From the NCBI RefSeq assembly GCF_024323335.1, contig NC_066581.1, positions 225,572,539 to 225,636,538 on the forward strand: 64,000 nt of DNA, read 5' to 3'. Positions within the stretch are counted from its first letter, which is position 1. Every line of letters starts with the position of its first letter. The notes below the pieces were generated by a model. It was not told the origin of the DNA, did no database searches, and worked only from the letters and a program-made list of their open reading frames with translations. This document shows positions 46,743 to 60,035 of the stretch, piece after piece. This DNA comes from Lathyrus oleraceus. Lineage: Eukaryota; Streptophyta; Magnoliopsida; Fabales; Fabaceae. A program made the translations under genes and the position numbers.

Positions 46743-49700
46743 GAGTGGTGAACAATAACAGGAATATCAACAGCAACCCAATTGTTGCAAGTCTGTCCAT
46801 GTGTCACAAAGTTGGCACAAGCTTCGTCTTCATCATCCTCGATCACAGCAGCTGAGTGTTGATCATTACCATGAATGAACCATCCACTGCGGAAACTCGG
46901 TTTCACATCTTCAGCTTTGACGTTGAACGACCCTTGTTAAAATCCCAATCTGACCATGTTCTTATTCTCAGCAATCTCTACCATGCGACCCCACTGATCA
47001 GTGTTGCCTGTCTCAATAGCTTTCTGAGCATCCTTGAAAGACGACATGGGTGCCCCAGTTTTCTTTACTTCAGCAATAGACAAGGCTTGGAATGGAGTTA
47101 CAACCTCCTCCTTAACTTCGACATAGGAAAAGGATGACATATGGCTCACCAAGAGTGCCTTCTCCCCACCAACAACGACAAGTTTGCCATTCTTCACAAA
47201 TTTAAGCTTCTGGTGCAGAGTAGATGTCACAGCTCCTGCTTTATGAATCCATGGCCTCCCCAATAAACAGCTATAGGTCGGGTGGATATCCGTTACTTGA
47301 AAAGTAATCTGAAAATCACTTGGACCTATCTTAACTGGCAGGTCCACTTCACCAATGACGGTTTTGTGAGAACCATCAAACGCTGTAACAATCACGCCAT
47401 TGTATCTCATAAGGGCGCCTTGATAAGAGAGTCTAGACAAAGTTGATTTTGGAAGTACGTTCAAAGAAGAACCAGTATCAACCAACACATTGGACAGTGC
47501 ATCTTCCTTACAGTTCATCAAAATATGGAGTGCTAAGTTATAATTTATGCCTTCCTCAGGAAGCTCTTCATCACAAAAGCTCAGATTATTACAAGAAGTG
47601 ATGTTAGCGACAATGTGGTTAAACTGATCCACAGTAACATCGTGCTCAACGCAAGCTTACTCTAGTACCTTCTACAATGCTTCTCTGTGTGCCTCGGAAT
47701 TCATTAACAGAGGGGTTTAGAGAAACTGATCCACCATATTAAATTCGCTTTTCTTAATCAATCGTTAAACTTCATCATCATCATTATGCTTCAGTTTGAT
47801 GGATTCATCAGACTGACACACGGGAGCATTAACTGGGTTTATCACAGGTACATCCACCTTCTTACTGGCTGAAACATCCTCTAATTCCTTCGGAAAGACC
47901 GGACCGAAGACACGACCACTGCGGGCCACCTTTGCAATATCAGTTATATTCACCACAGAATTCGTTACAGGAAAAGCAACCTCTCAACCATTTTTCACCA
48001 TCGTAGCATTATACTAATAAGGTGCAGCTTTATCGAATGTATATGGGATGGGGCCCACTAACTGTATTACCAATGGCGATACCGATTTATTAACGTTGTT
48101 GTTGTTGCTGCTATCAAATTGGATTACTACCCGCTCATGGGTCTTGAACACATCCACAATCACATTCACATCATCTATATCCCTTGACTGTTGAATATGG
48201 ATTACATTCTCATCCATCAACTTCTGGATATCCCTTTTGATGATCATACACCCACGGGGGTTCATACTATAGATTGCACAACCATCATGGTTATGCTTAT
48301 AATCACTGATCAAACACAATGTTCTATGCATCTCCACCAGAGACCTACGAATACGTCGTACATCAAAGACTCGGAAATTTCCCAGACAACCATTCACCAT
48401 ATTGACAGTAGCATTACCATGAGCAGACAATGGATTAACTTTCACATTCGATGCACGGTCCTCAAAGGACACCATCCCACTTCTCACAAGCTTTTATGCT
48501 CCATACTTCAACGGATAGTAGTTCTCAAATTCATGGCCAAGGGCTCCTTGGTGAAAGGCACAACGGAGTTCAGCTTTAAACCACCATGGAAGTGGTTTAG
48601 GAATTTGAGGTGGATTTCTTGGTTGGAGTAGGTTCTTGAGAACCAAAGATGGATATAGTTCTGCAGATGTCATAGGAATAGGGTCAAAGGAGACCTTCTT
48701 CCTCGCAAAGCTTTGTTGTTGATTATTGTTATTATTGTTGTTGTAGTTGGTTCTTTGTTGTGGTTTTTGTTGATGTTATTGTTGTTGAGTCAGAGCAGAT
48801 TGACTATTGGAATTGTTGGAAAAAACTGGAATTACTGACGAAACTTGATGTTGATGCTGACGTAGTTGAGAAATTCTTCTGACATGAGGCCTCATCTGCC
48901 TCCATACAGATACTAAATTGGTTTCCTCTTATTTCCTCTTGGAGAAACCACTTCTATACCTCTTACTGGACGATGCTTCTTCCTTGGACATACGTCCTTC
49001 AAGGGCTCCCTCTTCTAACCTCATCCCCATGTTTACCATTTTGGTAAAGTCACTAGGGGCACTGGCGATCATACCTTCGTAATAAAACGAACACCTGGTC
49101 TTTAGGAAAATCTTTGTCATCTCTTTTTCTTCTAATGGAGGATTAATTTGTGCAACAAGTTCCCTCCATCTCTGAGCATACTCCTTAAATGTATCTTTAT
49201 CCTTCTGAGACATAGACCTCAACTGGTCTCTATCAGGTGCCATATCTATACTATACTTGTACTGTTTAACAAAAGCTTCACCCAGATAGTTGAAAGTACG
49301 AACACTTGCACTGTCTAGCCCCATATACCATCTCAGAGCAACACCAGTCAAACTGTCTTGAAAGTAGTGAATCAGCAACTGGTCATTATCAATTTGAGTT
49401 GACATCTTTCTGGTGTACATGACAAGGTGGCTAAGAGGACAAGTATTTCCCTTATACTTTTCAAAGTCAGGGACTTTGAACTTCATCGGGATTTTCACAT
49501 TCGGTACTAGGCAGAGATCAATAACACTCTTCCCAAACAGGTCTTTTCCTCTCAGAGTCTTCAACTCTTTTCGCAGCTCAAGGAATTGATCTTTCATTTC
49601 ATCCATCTTCACGTACACATCTGGGCCCTCAGATGGCTCAGAATGGTAGATGATGTCCTCGACACGGGGCAAGGTATGAACAACTGGAGGTGGCACATAC

Positions 49701-50062
49701 ATGACCGGGCTAGATGCCAATATAGAAGCAAAGGTAGGTGAAAACCCTTCAGGCATGAAGCTTGGTGGCATTCCCCACGGGAATCCAGCAGGCATAGACG
49801 GACCGGATTGGCTGGAAGCAACGGGCACAGTCGAGGTAGCAACCTCAGAAATGACAGTTCTCTAGGGAGGAGTTGCGGGAGTTGGTGAAGACTAATTCTG
49901 CGCAGCAAGAATAGACTCCATCATGGCGGTCAACCGTGCAATCTCATCCTTCAGCTCTATGTTCTCTTGTTCCAAATGTTCCATGATTCTGGGTTGATTG
50001 GCGCGAGTGTTATATCGGTGAGTCAGCTTGGCTGAAGCACAAAAGAATAACTGATAAGACAT
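46743..50062 (-). pseudogene. gag: Ogre F gag-protease, single frame with about ten stops
   Basis: From ATG 50062 one frame reaches the intron donor without frameshift. N-terminus: HRYNTRANQPRIM, then coiled coil (LEQENIELKDEIARL). Pro-rich segment (49830-49650). Capsid: IPMKFKVPDFEKYKG, HYFQDSLTGVALRWY, FKEYAQRWRELVAQI. Gln/Asn-rich tract near 48780-48720. Damaged zinc knuckle CAFHQGALGHEFENY in which the last Cys is Tyr. Aspartic protease with VLVDTGSSLNVLP at about 47485-47450 and LLGRPWIHKAGA. Stops include 49892, 48929, 48014 and 47765. The 50062 start is chosen because it includes the HRYxTRxN motif shared with A and B. Confidence 0.9.
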
Positions 50063-50542
50063 CTGGCATAAGAAACCTGTTATGCAAATGATGCATGAAA
50101 TGCAACGTTTTTGTTTATTTAATTTCAAGGAACATGTTGTTTTATTTGCAAACATATAATAACAATAATAACAATTTGACTGACCATAAAAATCTCTTTT
50201 ATTCATAAAATTTGGAAATATTACACTGAGTACAACTTCAAAAACCAAAGTATAAATATAAGAGAAAAGGAAACTAATCATCCTAAGGATCCCTTTGCAA
50301 CAATGTCAAATGATCTGGCTGTAGGCGCGTACTTCCTTTGGATGCGTCGAATCTCGGTCTTAAAAGGTGTCTTCATCTGAGCCTTCTCAAAGACAAGCTA
50401 GTCAACAATCTTCTTCCAACCACCGGAAGGCTAAGGCATACTAGAGGAAGATGGACCCTCTGGCTCTCTCTGTCTCTTCACTGCTCGGTCTTCAAGAAGT
50501 TCTATAAGTGCATCTTTGTCCTTTGACTCAAGCTGCAATTCC

Positions 50543-51786
50543 TCATACTTTCGACTTAAAGCATGGAACCGTTCTTCCCACATATCTCTCTCTTGCTTCA
50601 TCTTGGGTGAGTGCGCCTTCCAACTCCTCTATATCTTGGTTAGGGAGAATTGATGGCTCAGCCATAACCAAAGACATAGGTTTTTCACAAGCATATGTCA
50701 TCTTCAACTCCAAGGCTTTCTTCTTCACCCAAGTAGTGTAATCTTCAAAAGCTACACAGTTGTGCGGACCAAGCTCGGATCTTCCTTTCTTATGCACATT
50801 ATGCCAAGCGTGTATCATCTTTTACTTCAAATGTTGGGGATCTTTACCCTCTTTATAGAAAAGACCTTCTAACTGAGTGTTATTAGGTTTGTCTCTCAAG
50901 GGGAACCCAAGTTGACGACGAGCCAAAGCAGGGTTGTAGTTGATTCCTCCTTGTGTACCAATGAGGGGCACATTAGAGAATTCACCACAACTGTCAATAA
51001 TATCTATATTACTTAATGCAGAATCATACCAAACAATATCATCATTAGTGAGAGTCATAAGTCTTAGAGACCATCGTAGACATTGCTTGTTCTCCATAAA
51101 AGCAGGTGTCTGATACAAGTGCGAAATAAACCACTTAGAAGAGGAATACATCAAACAATAGTCCCGCCTCCTTTAGAATTCCTCAAATGCAAAGAGAAGT
51201 ACATGTCACCCAATAGAGTAGGTACAGGATTCCCAATCAAGAAGATTCTAATGGCATTAACATCAATAAAATCATCAATGTTAGGGAACAAAGTCAAACC
51301 ATAGATGAGGAACAAAAAGATGGCTTCAAAAGCATCCATACTACCGGTTTGAGCAAAGACAATAGCTTTACCAATGAGGAACTCAGAAGTCAACCCAAAC
51401 ATTCCTCCTTTCTTCACCCAATCAGCCTCAATCTCAGACTTCTTCAGATGAAGAGCTTTAACTATGATATGAGATCTGAAAATCTCTTCCAATCCACTAA
51501 AGGGCACTTTGTTAGAAATAAGTATTCCCAAGAGATGGGCATACTCCTCTAATGTAGGCATAAGCTGGTAATCAGGAAAAGTGAAGCAACGGTAGAGAGG
51601 ATCATAGAACAGAACCAAAACACTCAAGAGTCCTTCAACCATATCAGCAGATAATACAGACAAAAGTTTCCCATGACGTTGCTTGAAGTCTAAGGGATCT
51701 AATATAAAAGATCATAGCTTCCTTAGCTCTTTCAAATCAGGACATCTGAAACTGTACTTCTTAGTGTTCCTTCGTCCATAATCCAT
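50543..51786 (-). pseudogene. Ogre ORF1 (extra ORF upstream of gag), decayed
   Basis: Starts at ATG 51786 (MDYGRRNTKKYSFRC). TGA at an expected Trp about 25 codons in; then an open stretch 51663-51151 (LFYDPLYRCFTFPDYQLMPT, YAHLLGI, FEAIFLFLIYGLTLFPN). A frameshift near 51155 leads to SSKWFISHLYQ, an in-frame stop at 50822, and a C-terminal part with HNVHKKGRSELGPH and an acidic coil. Position and content match the ORF1 that defines Ogre elements. Its function is unknown; I infer a distant relation to plant-mobile-domain-like proteins from the YAHLLG layout. Confidence 0.85.
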
Positions 51787-52637
51787 GGTCTGAAAATATT
51801 TGCAAACAAGACCTCAGTTCCTTGAAATTATTTTTGTGTAATGAATGCTATGATGTGCATGAATGCATGAATGCAACAATCACAAACAAGGGATCACACA
51901 CAAGGCAAACACAAACAAAGGTCAAGGGATGAATCAAGTCATTGTCAAGATCAATCATCCATTTTGGTGGATTATGGTTTTCACCTTATCAACACCCGAG
52001 TTCCATTGATATTGACAAGACTTGATTGGATCAACCAAGAATCAAAGGGTTTGTTTTGAGTCATGAGCATGGAGCCAGATTAAGAACCATACCAAAGGAG
52101 TGTACTAAGGATAAAACCTGTAGATCATGTTCTAAAAAGTTCCCAGAGTCTTAATTCCATCTATCAGATATTATAGGTTAGGATGACCGACTCATCAACC
52201 CATAATATTCTCAAGAGAAACTCGTCCGAGTGTAGTATCGCGTAACAACTGTTATCAGGTCTACATCTGAATAGTCTCCTCATTACATCCTAAATAGGCC
52301 AAGTTGGGTTAAATGTTCTACGGTTCTCAGCTTCTCGGACCCCAAATCAAAGAAAGTAATGCCTAACCACAAGTAACTTGTGTGACATTAATAACTCCAA
52401 AAGGGTCTCCATTGAGTAGATGGGTCTCAAGACAACTTGTTAAGAACTACTCCACACAAGTTTAACATGACTATACCATCCTCCTATCTTAATTAGACTC
52501 AAGTTAGGGTTAGAACTTATCTCACCACTCAGAGATCACCAAGCACAACAGACAAATTATATCACACAAACAAATATACAAACATCAAATATACAAATAT
52601 ATACACATAAAAAGTAGCCTAAACCCACTGAGGACTA
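51787..52637 (-). other. 5' leader of Ogre F
   Basis: Between primer site and ORF1, with no ORF of note. It carries direct-repeat words (ACAAACAAATATACAAA near 52565) and resembles element B's leader in inverse orientation, for example CTCTTGAGAATATT and the phrases around TACACTCGG. Confidence 0.65.
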
Positions 52638-52656
52638 CTCCCTAGCAGAGTCGCCA
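52638..52656 (-). other. Primer-binding site of Ogre F
   Basis: On the minus strand TGGCGACTCTGCTAGGGAG begins ten bases inside the 5' LTR. It is the same site as in A and B with G changed to A. Confidence 0.85.
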
Positions 52657-52665
52657 CTTAATTTC

Positions 52666-55600
52666 TGTGGCGGTAAATTCATGACCATCAAACTATGGAT
52701 AAGTTTAACGTCAATAAAACCAGAGTCGCCACCGCGCTTTTATTGTTTCCAAAGGAAAAGGAAAAATTACGAACAAAACCCAAAGATAAGAAGTTTTCAA
52801 ATCAAAACTAATAAAATGCCATAGATTACAGGTAAAGGGATTGGTTACACAAAGGGAAGGTGTTAGCACCCAAAGTGTCATAGGTACTCCTAGGGAGCCC
52901 ATTTTATGTGTGTATGTGTTTTTGGTATAAAAGATGTTTGAGAAAAATAGAGTGTGGGGATGAGAAAAGAATTCATTGATTATATTTTTGTGTTTGACAA
53001 GACCTCCAGTCTTGTGCCTACGCACTAACATAAAAATGAGGGATCAAAACCTCGTAGTTCGTGGTAACAATTTCAAAATGAGTGGATTGCTTTTAATCAA
53101 AATTTAAGTTTAAAAGAGGCACAAAGGGCCCAAAAGTTTGAATGAGTGTTAGTTCTTTTTGTCTTTTGAAATTTTAAGTCAATATTGTTAAGTTCATTTA
53201 CAAGTTTTGATTAAGAAAGGAGTTTTAAAAAAATTCAATGGCATCAGGCCAAAATTTCTAATTAGGAATAAGGTCTTAGTTTGAAATTACAAGCAAAGAA
53301 AGTTTTTGAAAAGGAGGAGAGATTTTGAAATTTAAGAAGTGGGAGGCGATGAAGAGACTAATTCTAAGCATAAAATTAAAAGTTAAGAGTTGAAAAAGAT
53401 CTGACCAATGGGATGCAATCCAACGGAAAAGAATGTCATATAGAAAACCCACTTTCCCTTTGGACTTTGAATCAAGAAAATATCCACAAGCAATTAGCAA
53501 TATGAATATCAAGGCATCAAATAAAGATAGCCACATCCAAGCAAGCAATTTCATAGCTAGCAGTCTTCTTTGTCTTCTTATGTATCAGATGAAATACTCC
53601 TTGATTAACTCAGAATAAAGCATTAGACACAATATCAAAATAAAAGTTGTATCAAGACCATATGGCAGATGAATTAAAATGGATCTCAATACTTGCATCA
53701 GATGAAAGCTAAAATTACAATAACTGGGTCTCAGAAATCTTGGCATTGGCCAAGTCCTTTTGCATATGGGATGTTGCCTAATCCTAAGTCCAAAAGTTCA
53801 GATCAAACGCAACAGTCCACACAAACATTTTTTAGGGTTTTTTTGTTGTTTATTAGGTATCTTAAGGTCCTAATACCACAAACATAAACAAAATACACAA
53901 ACAAATATATACAATCACAATATATGGCTCAAATGAGCAAAGTGAAAATGGCGTAAATAGAAAAAAGTTAAATGGTATGAAAATGGCAATAAATGGTTTG
54001 AAATAAAATTGCATAAAGTAAATGACTTGAAAGTAAAGCAAAGTTAATATAGTTAGTGTTAGTCAAAGTTAATTGGATGTAAGTGGAGTTTTGCTTTTCA
54101 ATTGATTAAGTCATTCTTTGGAGAACACTCAACCATCTATTCACAAGCATGGATCCTTAAACCAAGACATCTTCCAAAAAAAGGGAAAAAGGCCAAATTT
54201 CCACACAATACCATGAAAGATGGGAGACTTACAATCTCACTTACTAGAATGTTATGCTTTTAGGGTCAAATTTAGCTCTATGTTAAGCAATTGTAATTGG
54301 ACTTATGTAGAAGTCACAACTATCTGAGGTCAGGCAATAAAAATTTAGGTGCTAATGCATGTTAGAGATTTGGTATAATGAACCAAACTCCTAAAACATA
54401 CCACACACTAAAAGAAAAAAGATCAATGGAGTGGCCTATCTCATCCATACTTGTATTGGTTCATCTAACACAAGGTTATTAATGAACCAATTAGCCTTAG
54501 GATCTTGAGATTTCATTGGTCAATGAAAGGGATGAGAAAGGATGGGATTGAAGATGAAGAGGGAGGGGAGATGAGAGAAACACAAATTGGTCATGGGAGG
54601 AATTTTATCAAATTAAAATCATTCATTCATTTTGGGAGATGAAATGTACATTTCATCAATCCCCTAAATCCAATTATTTTAACTCAACAAAAGTCAAATC
54701 AACCTTGAAAAAGACCCAAACATATAGTCAAACATCACAAGTCAATAAAAATAGCTCAACATAATTTTTACACAATTAATCAATTAAAAATCAAATTAAA
54801 AATGCATTTAAATTCAATTTAATTTGGTCAAAACCTAAAATCTCTTCAAAACACCAAATAAATAGCCAAGAGATTTATCCTATGTCAAACAAGGTCAAAG
54901 GACCTTAAACAAAAAATTTCATGATTTTTGAAAAGTCAGAAGTATTTTTAAACAATTAAAAATATGCACAAAAACAATTAATTCATGAAAAATATCAAAA
55001 TTAATCCAAAAACTAATTTTAATTTAGAAAATGAAAGAGGAAAATATTTAAAGATTTTTGGTGAAAGTCCCATATTTTTTGGATTAAAAATGAAATTAAT
55101 ATGAATTAAACAAAATAAATGGAGGTGGCAGATCTAATGGCCACGCGCGTGTCATCCATGGTACACCTTAAGCAACGCGTTGTAACATTGGTAATTAAAA
55201 CCAAAGACCATGATTAAAACAATTTAAACAGATCTGGTGGTTTAGAGGCGTGACAACACACCACCGGAGCTAGGGCTCTAGTCTTCTTCTCCGGTGGACC
55301 TCACCGGACTGGCCCACCGTCAACCATCACCAAAATAAAAAACAAGGACATGGATTCAAAGAAAAAATGCTCAAGAGCTCGAATCTGGCCTAAATTTTCT
55401 CCAATTCCAAGTATATAGAAAGATACAGGGATTTGAATTTTGAGGATCATGAACTGAGTTGCTTCGATTTGACCTCAAAGCTACTCAACCTTGTTGCCTA
55501 CATTGGTAGGACTTCAGACAATCAAAAATCACAAAGAATGGTGAAGAATTGAGAGAGAATCGGAGAGATGAAGTTTATGAAAAATCGCCTTCGAGTTGCT

Positions 55601-57357
55601 TCAAATTCACTTGATCTTGATCTGGATTTGCTTGCTTTCTCTTCCTCTTGCTTGCAGAAGCCAATTGAGATGAAAAAGGGAAGTGAATTTCTGGAGTTTG
55701 AACTTCCAAACAGAAGATGAAGTTCAAGCTCGATTTTAAAAGAAATCTTCAGAAATTCTATGAAATGGAGGGTTTGGACTGGTTTGGCAAAGCTTGGGCA
55801 AGGTATGGATGGAGTTCTGATCATAATGCACTCCTATTTATAGCCAATGCAATTGATTTCCACACACTTTCTTTCGAATGTTCAAAAATAGAAAAATTCT
55901 TCATGAGCTAGCATGGGTGTGCACAAAGCCCAAACAATCATTTGCAAAGGCCCAAAATCATGCATAGGTCATGCTGAAAGTGTTGCGTTAAGCCATCCAA
56001 AGTTGGAATGAGTTTGATCATGAAATTCTTCCAAATAGTATCATGCATTGCACCCATGTGCAAGTCCTTCAATTTTGATCCAAATGAGATGATTTTTGAC
56101 TTTTTGGAAAGGTGAGATCAAGGGGAACAACTTTCATGTTGAATACTTTTACATTTGAAGCCTAGATCATGATGAATTTTGAGGTGGAAGTTTGGAAAAT
56201 CAAACATATTTGAAAAATTTCTAAGTACCAAGTCAAATGTTCACTTCTTCCACCTTGAATGACTTTTGCTATGGTCTTCAAATGAAAAAATTCCTTCATC
56301 AAAGTTGTATATCTTTAAAACCTTTTCAATTTAGATACAAATTTGACCTCATTTGGATTTGACATGAAGGAGTTATGCATTTTAGAAGTTGGGGGAAATC
56401 ACTTGTTCAATGGTAGTGGTCCAAAGTGACCTATAATGTTTCCTCTTGGCACATGCATTTTCAAGTTGAATTTGAACTTCCTTCAAACATCAAAGTTGAA
56501 GTAGACATCTTGAATTTGATCATGGAATTTAAATAACTTTAATCTCATAAAAAATGAGCAAGTTATGGTCTTGGGAAGTTGACCTCCTAACTAGGGCTCA
56601 AACAAAATGACCTATAATCTTTCACCATACAAAATGACTTTCCAAGAAAAATTAGCTCTTTACTTAAACATGAAAGTTGTTTGGAATATCATTTTGAGTA
56701 ACGTTTATCTTGGAATCATTTTCATATGACAAAAATTATAGGAGATATGGTTTAGGGAACCCCAGTTTTGACGAGTTGACTTTCTATGGTCAACCACCAT
56801 GAACCATCTTGCTAGCTTGACATTCTCTTGACTTTTGGGACTCATGGAGGATCATATATGCATAAGATGATGTAATATGAAATATCCCTTGAAATATTTG
56901 ATCAATTGGTGAAGAAACTTGCTGAGGAAGTCACACAAGATATCCAGATGAATTAGGGCTTCCAAGACAAACAAACTTCCAACTCTTGATGAATTCTTGA
57001 TCAAAATGATATGTGAAGACCATGGGTATCCATATATGATTTCTAGAGTCATTGTGAACCATCTCTTGATTAGTCTCCTTGCATTGAGGGTCTCAAACCC
57101 TAGATATGAGCTTGATGGAGCATAGGTGAGCATACACACTACCTACAAAACAACAAACTATACATTGACATATTTTTGGTATTTTGATTAGTAAATAATG
57201 AAAGACAAAATATGATACAATCAACATGTGTTTGGTGACCTCTCTCAGTGCAATCACAATAAATAAGGGGTAAGGAGAATGTCAATATATGATCCCAATA
57301 TCAATGCATATAATGAGATAACATGAAGGATCTTATGGTTAAAATTGAGGTCTTACA
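52666..57357 (-). mobile_element. 5' LTR of Ogre F, 4.7 kb
   Basis: Minus strand start at 57357 (TGTAAGACCTC), end at 52666 (CCGCCACA). The TATA box TATAAATAGGAG is at 55831-55842, so U3 is about 1.5 kb and R-U5 about 3.1 kb. It is an unbroken counterpart of the split 3' LTR. It has lost about 75 bases near 55120 relative to its partner. ORFs in it are chance. Confidence 0.95.
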
Positions 57358-57362
57358 CTAGA
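57358..57362. repeat. Right TSD of Ogre F (CTAGA)
   Basis: Direct copy of 31123-31127, next to the outer end of the 5' LTR. Confidence 0.95.
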
Positions 57363-57430
57363 GAACGACGAATTCAAATATTTTATATTGTTCTAACTAT
57401 TTAACAAAATATAAAGATGATAATAATATT
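57358..57430 (+). pseudogene. RNase H-like relic, right part
   Basis: Continues the frame of 30630-31127 through the target site as LTRERRIQIFYIV and ends with TAA shortly after. A C-terminal end of this domain with TREW then a V/I-rich strand is usual in plant LINE RNase H. Confidence 0.65.
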
Positions 57431-58916
57431 GTATACCTATCTTCATGTATGAATCATTACTCTATTATTAACCGGCGCTAATGGAGATAAATTTCTTCTT
57501 TTTTTTCATTAGTAAAAAAAATAATGGCAAAGATAAAATTATACTATTATAATTAAGAATCCAATAGGAGTGTTTAGCGCTAATGACGATATGTGATAGT
57601 GATTGATCTCTTTCTGAGTTGGCAAGCAAATAGGTGGAGAAGTGTCCAACTTTTTCATTTGAAGTTGTTGGAATTGGAAGGAGGAAACAAAGAATGCCTC
57701 GGGAGATGTTATTAATTAGGGTACTTTATCATGTTTAATAATTAATTAATATAAACTTTGTCCTATTCTAAACTCTAAGCTAGCTGGCTAGCAAACTTTT
57801 AAAAGGGTTGAGAAAAGTTGCATACTTTCATACGTACCATTTTCAAGACACAAATTTGGGTTGTTTTCTTATGACCGTGGGTTTGTTTTGAGGTATGCAA
57901 TCTTGGAGTGTTACTTAAGGGGAGTATATTATAAATTATTTATGCTAATTGAGCAATTTACTTTATGGAGTGTACCATCATTGTACATATAGTACTATTT
58001 ATTTTGATGTTGAGACTTTAAGCTTCAAATTTACTTTTATTATTAGCTTTTGAAACTTAAATACCACAAAGACTTTTTCAATGATAAATCATTTTAGTAG
58101 GCTTGGCCCACTTTATCTTCATAATCATACATGGTTACTAGTTGGCCCACTTAATGGAAATACTAAAGGAAGACTCTAATATCTCTTCGGGTGTTTTCAC
58201 ATTAAAGTGAAAAGTCATAGTTATTTTTAGAATTTAAAGATTTATTTTCGGATGCATGACTTTTACATATTAATCCGTGTAAATTGGCCTCATCTATAAT
58301 TTGTCAAAATTTAATTCGAAAATGCATCTTCGTATTATCATTAGAGTGAGTCTAGAGATATATCTTCATTAACACTCTTAATTCAAAACTCATTGAATTT
58401 TACCCAGATGCATCTCCAGACGTGTTTAATTCATATACTCGCGTCAGACCCTCCCCCCGTCCTCCTTCCTTCTTCATTTGCTACAAACTCACTAAAGCCA
58501 TGTTTGAGCTCGTGAGCAAGTTTCTTCAAGTCCATTTTTAAAGGTCCAACACTACTTTTGCTTCACTATATTCAATCCCATGTCATTCCACTCACTCCAT
58601 TGAAGATTTTCATCCACAACTCTCATTCGGTAAGTTTCTCATTTCATTTATTTTTTGGGGATATGATGAATGTATTAGCTAAAATGGATTCTTTAATATG
58701 CATTGGTAATAGTTACATGTGAAATAGGTTGTTGGTATAGACATGCATTTTTATTTGGTTAGAGTTTAGGATATCAATGAGATTTCTGTCATTTCTGCAA
58801 CTCCCGAGTATATCTGGAGATGCATCACTGGATTTTGTTTGGAATTATACGAAATGTATCTCCGAATTTGGCCTGACTGCATTTTGATGTGATTTTTTGG
58901 TTTTATTACATGTATA
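57431..58916. other. AT-rich spacer and upstream region of the PMD relic
   Basis: No coding sequence recognised. From about 58240 onward short phrases related to AGATGCATCTCCGA appear (for example near 58407, 58806 and 58856), the same family as the palindromic motif downstream of the gene. Confidence 0.5.
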
Positions 58917-59824
58917 ATGGCTAAAAACAACCAGGACATATTGAGCCTTGGTCATATGTCCCAACACGCACATGTACGATGTGAGAGGGTCGGGGTCATG
59001 CCACGAGGCCACTAGTTGATGCTACCTCGTTTGATGGTCTATAAGATTAAGTTTCACAACCATATACTTCTACTTTCCAAAGTCACTTGTCTCAAGCATC
59101 TACTTCACGAGTCGACGTGTCCACTGCTTATGAAGCATATGAAGCCCCTAAAGCTTATGAAGTGAATCAAGAGGAACTCGTTCTTGATGAAGATGTCCCT
59201 GTAGATAGTTATTCAGGAGGCCCATTTGACACCTTATTTACTTTTGTATTATATCTATTTTATATTAATTTAATCACGATTAATGGTGATATATTTATTT
59301 TTACAAGAGTGTCCATGTCTAAAAAATCTGTAAACCACAAAAGAAAGATTTTGGAACTAGAACAGCTTGAACATGACTGGTTCAAGGATGTTCTTCGCTA
59401 TTATGGGCCTGTCGGTTTATGTGTTGTCGCGTACAAGATCATAAACCATAGCATTCAAGCGAAATTTGTAGAAAGATAACATTCAGAGACATCATATTTC
59501 CACCTTCCTATTGGCGATATGTACATCGCCCTGGATGACGTCTCATGCCTCCTACATCCTCCCATATGGGAAAAATTATTGGATCATCTATTTGGGAGTT
59601 AACCCAACTCATGTCCAAAATGAGGTAGTTGATACCAAAGGTGATCCTGCTAGATAAATTATTGGAATACCTCTATAAAGACCCCTTACAAATGGCTATG
59701 GATGTCGAAAGTGATGATATGCAGGTTGAGTACTGTAACACCCCAAACTGCTTTTAGGATTACCGACTGACCCCACAAACCAACACGGGTCTTTTCAACA
59801 TGTTTTATCCTCACTCACACGCTT

Positions 59825-59910
59825 CCCGAGAAACTTCCCAGGAGGTCACCCATCCAAATACTACTCCAAGTCAAGCACGCTTAACTATGGAGTTCTTATC
59901 TGTTAGGCTA
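59825..59910 (-). other. 5S rRNA-like segment in the inverted Cassandra LTR
   Basis: Minus strand: GAACTCCATAGTTAAGCGTG, then GGATGGGTGACCTCCTGGGA. It matches the A-box to C-box part of plant 5S rRNA but lacks the correct 5' and 3' ends, so it is not a 5S gene. Confidence 0.85.
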
Positions 59911-59947
59911 TCGAAAAAAAGATGCATCTTGTTTTTGGTAGCCTAAC

Positions 59948-60035
59948 CAATAAGAACTCCATAGTTAAGCGTGCTTGACTTGGAGTAGTATTGGGATGGG
60001 TGACCTTCTGGGAAGTTTCCCGGAAAGCGTGCGAG
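59948..60035 (+). other. 5S rRNA-like segment, second Cassandra LTR
   Basis: GAACTCCATAGTTAAGCGTG, then GGGATGGGTGACCTTCTGGG. The internal pol III promoter elements are recognisable. LTR-embedded. Confidence 0.87.

Larger units (their letters stand above)
31128..57357 (-). mobile_element. Element F: complete Ogre retrotransposon, 26.2 kb with a nested solo LTR
   Basis: Read on the minus strand: 5' LTR 57357-52666, primer site, leader, ORF1, gag-pro, intron, RT-RNase H-RNase H-integrase, repeat-rich 3' UTR, polypurine tract, 3' LTR 40578-31128. Flanked by CTAGA. Without the 4.7 kb solo LTR insertion and its duplicated 5 bases it is about 21.5 kb. LTRs of about 4.7 kb, the extra ORF before gag and the pro-RT intron are the described marks of Ogre. 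All proteins are broken by stops. Confidence 0.97.

Noticed and set aside
49609..49908. 99-codon minus-strand ORF overlapping gag
   Set aside because: Out-of-frame shadow of the Pro-rich gag segment of Ogre F.
59948..60035. Functional 5S rRNA gene
   Set aside because: Only the central part of 5S is preserved, the ends are wrong, and it lies in an LTR with a tRNA-Met primer site. Cassandra explains it.
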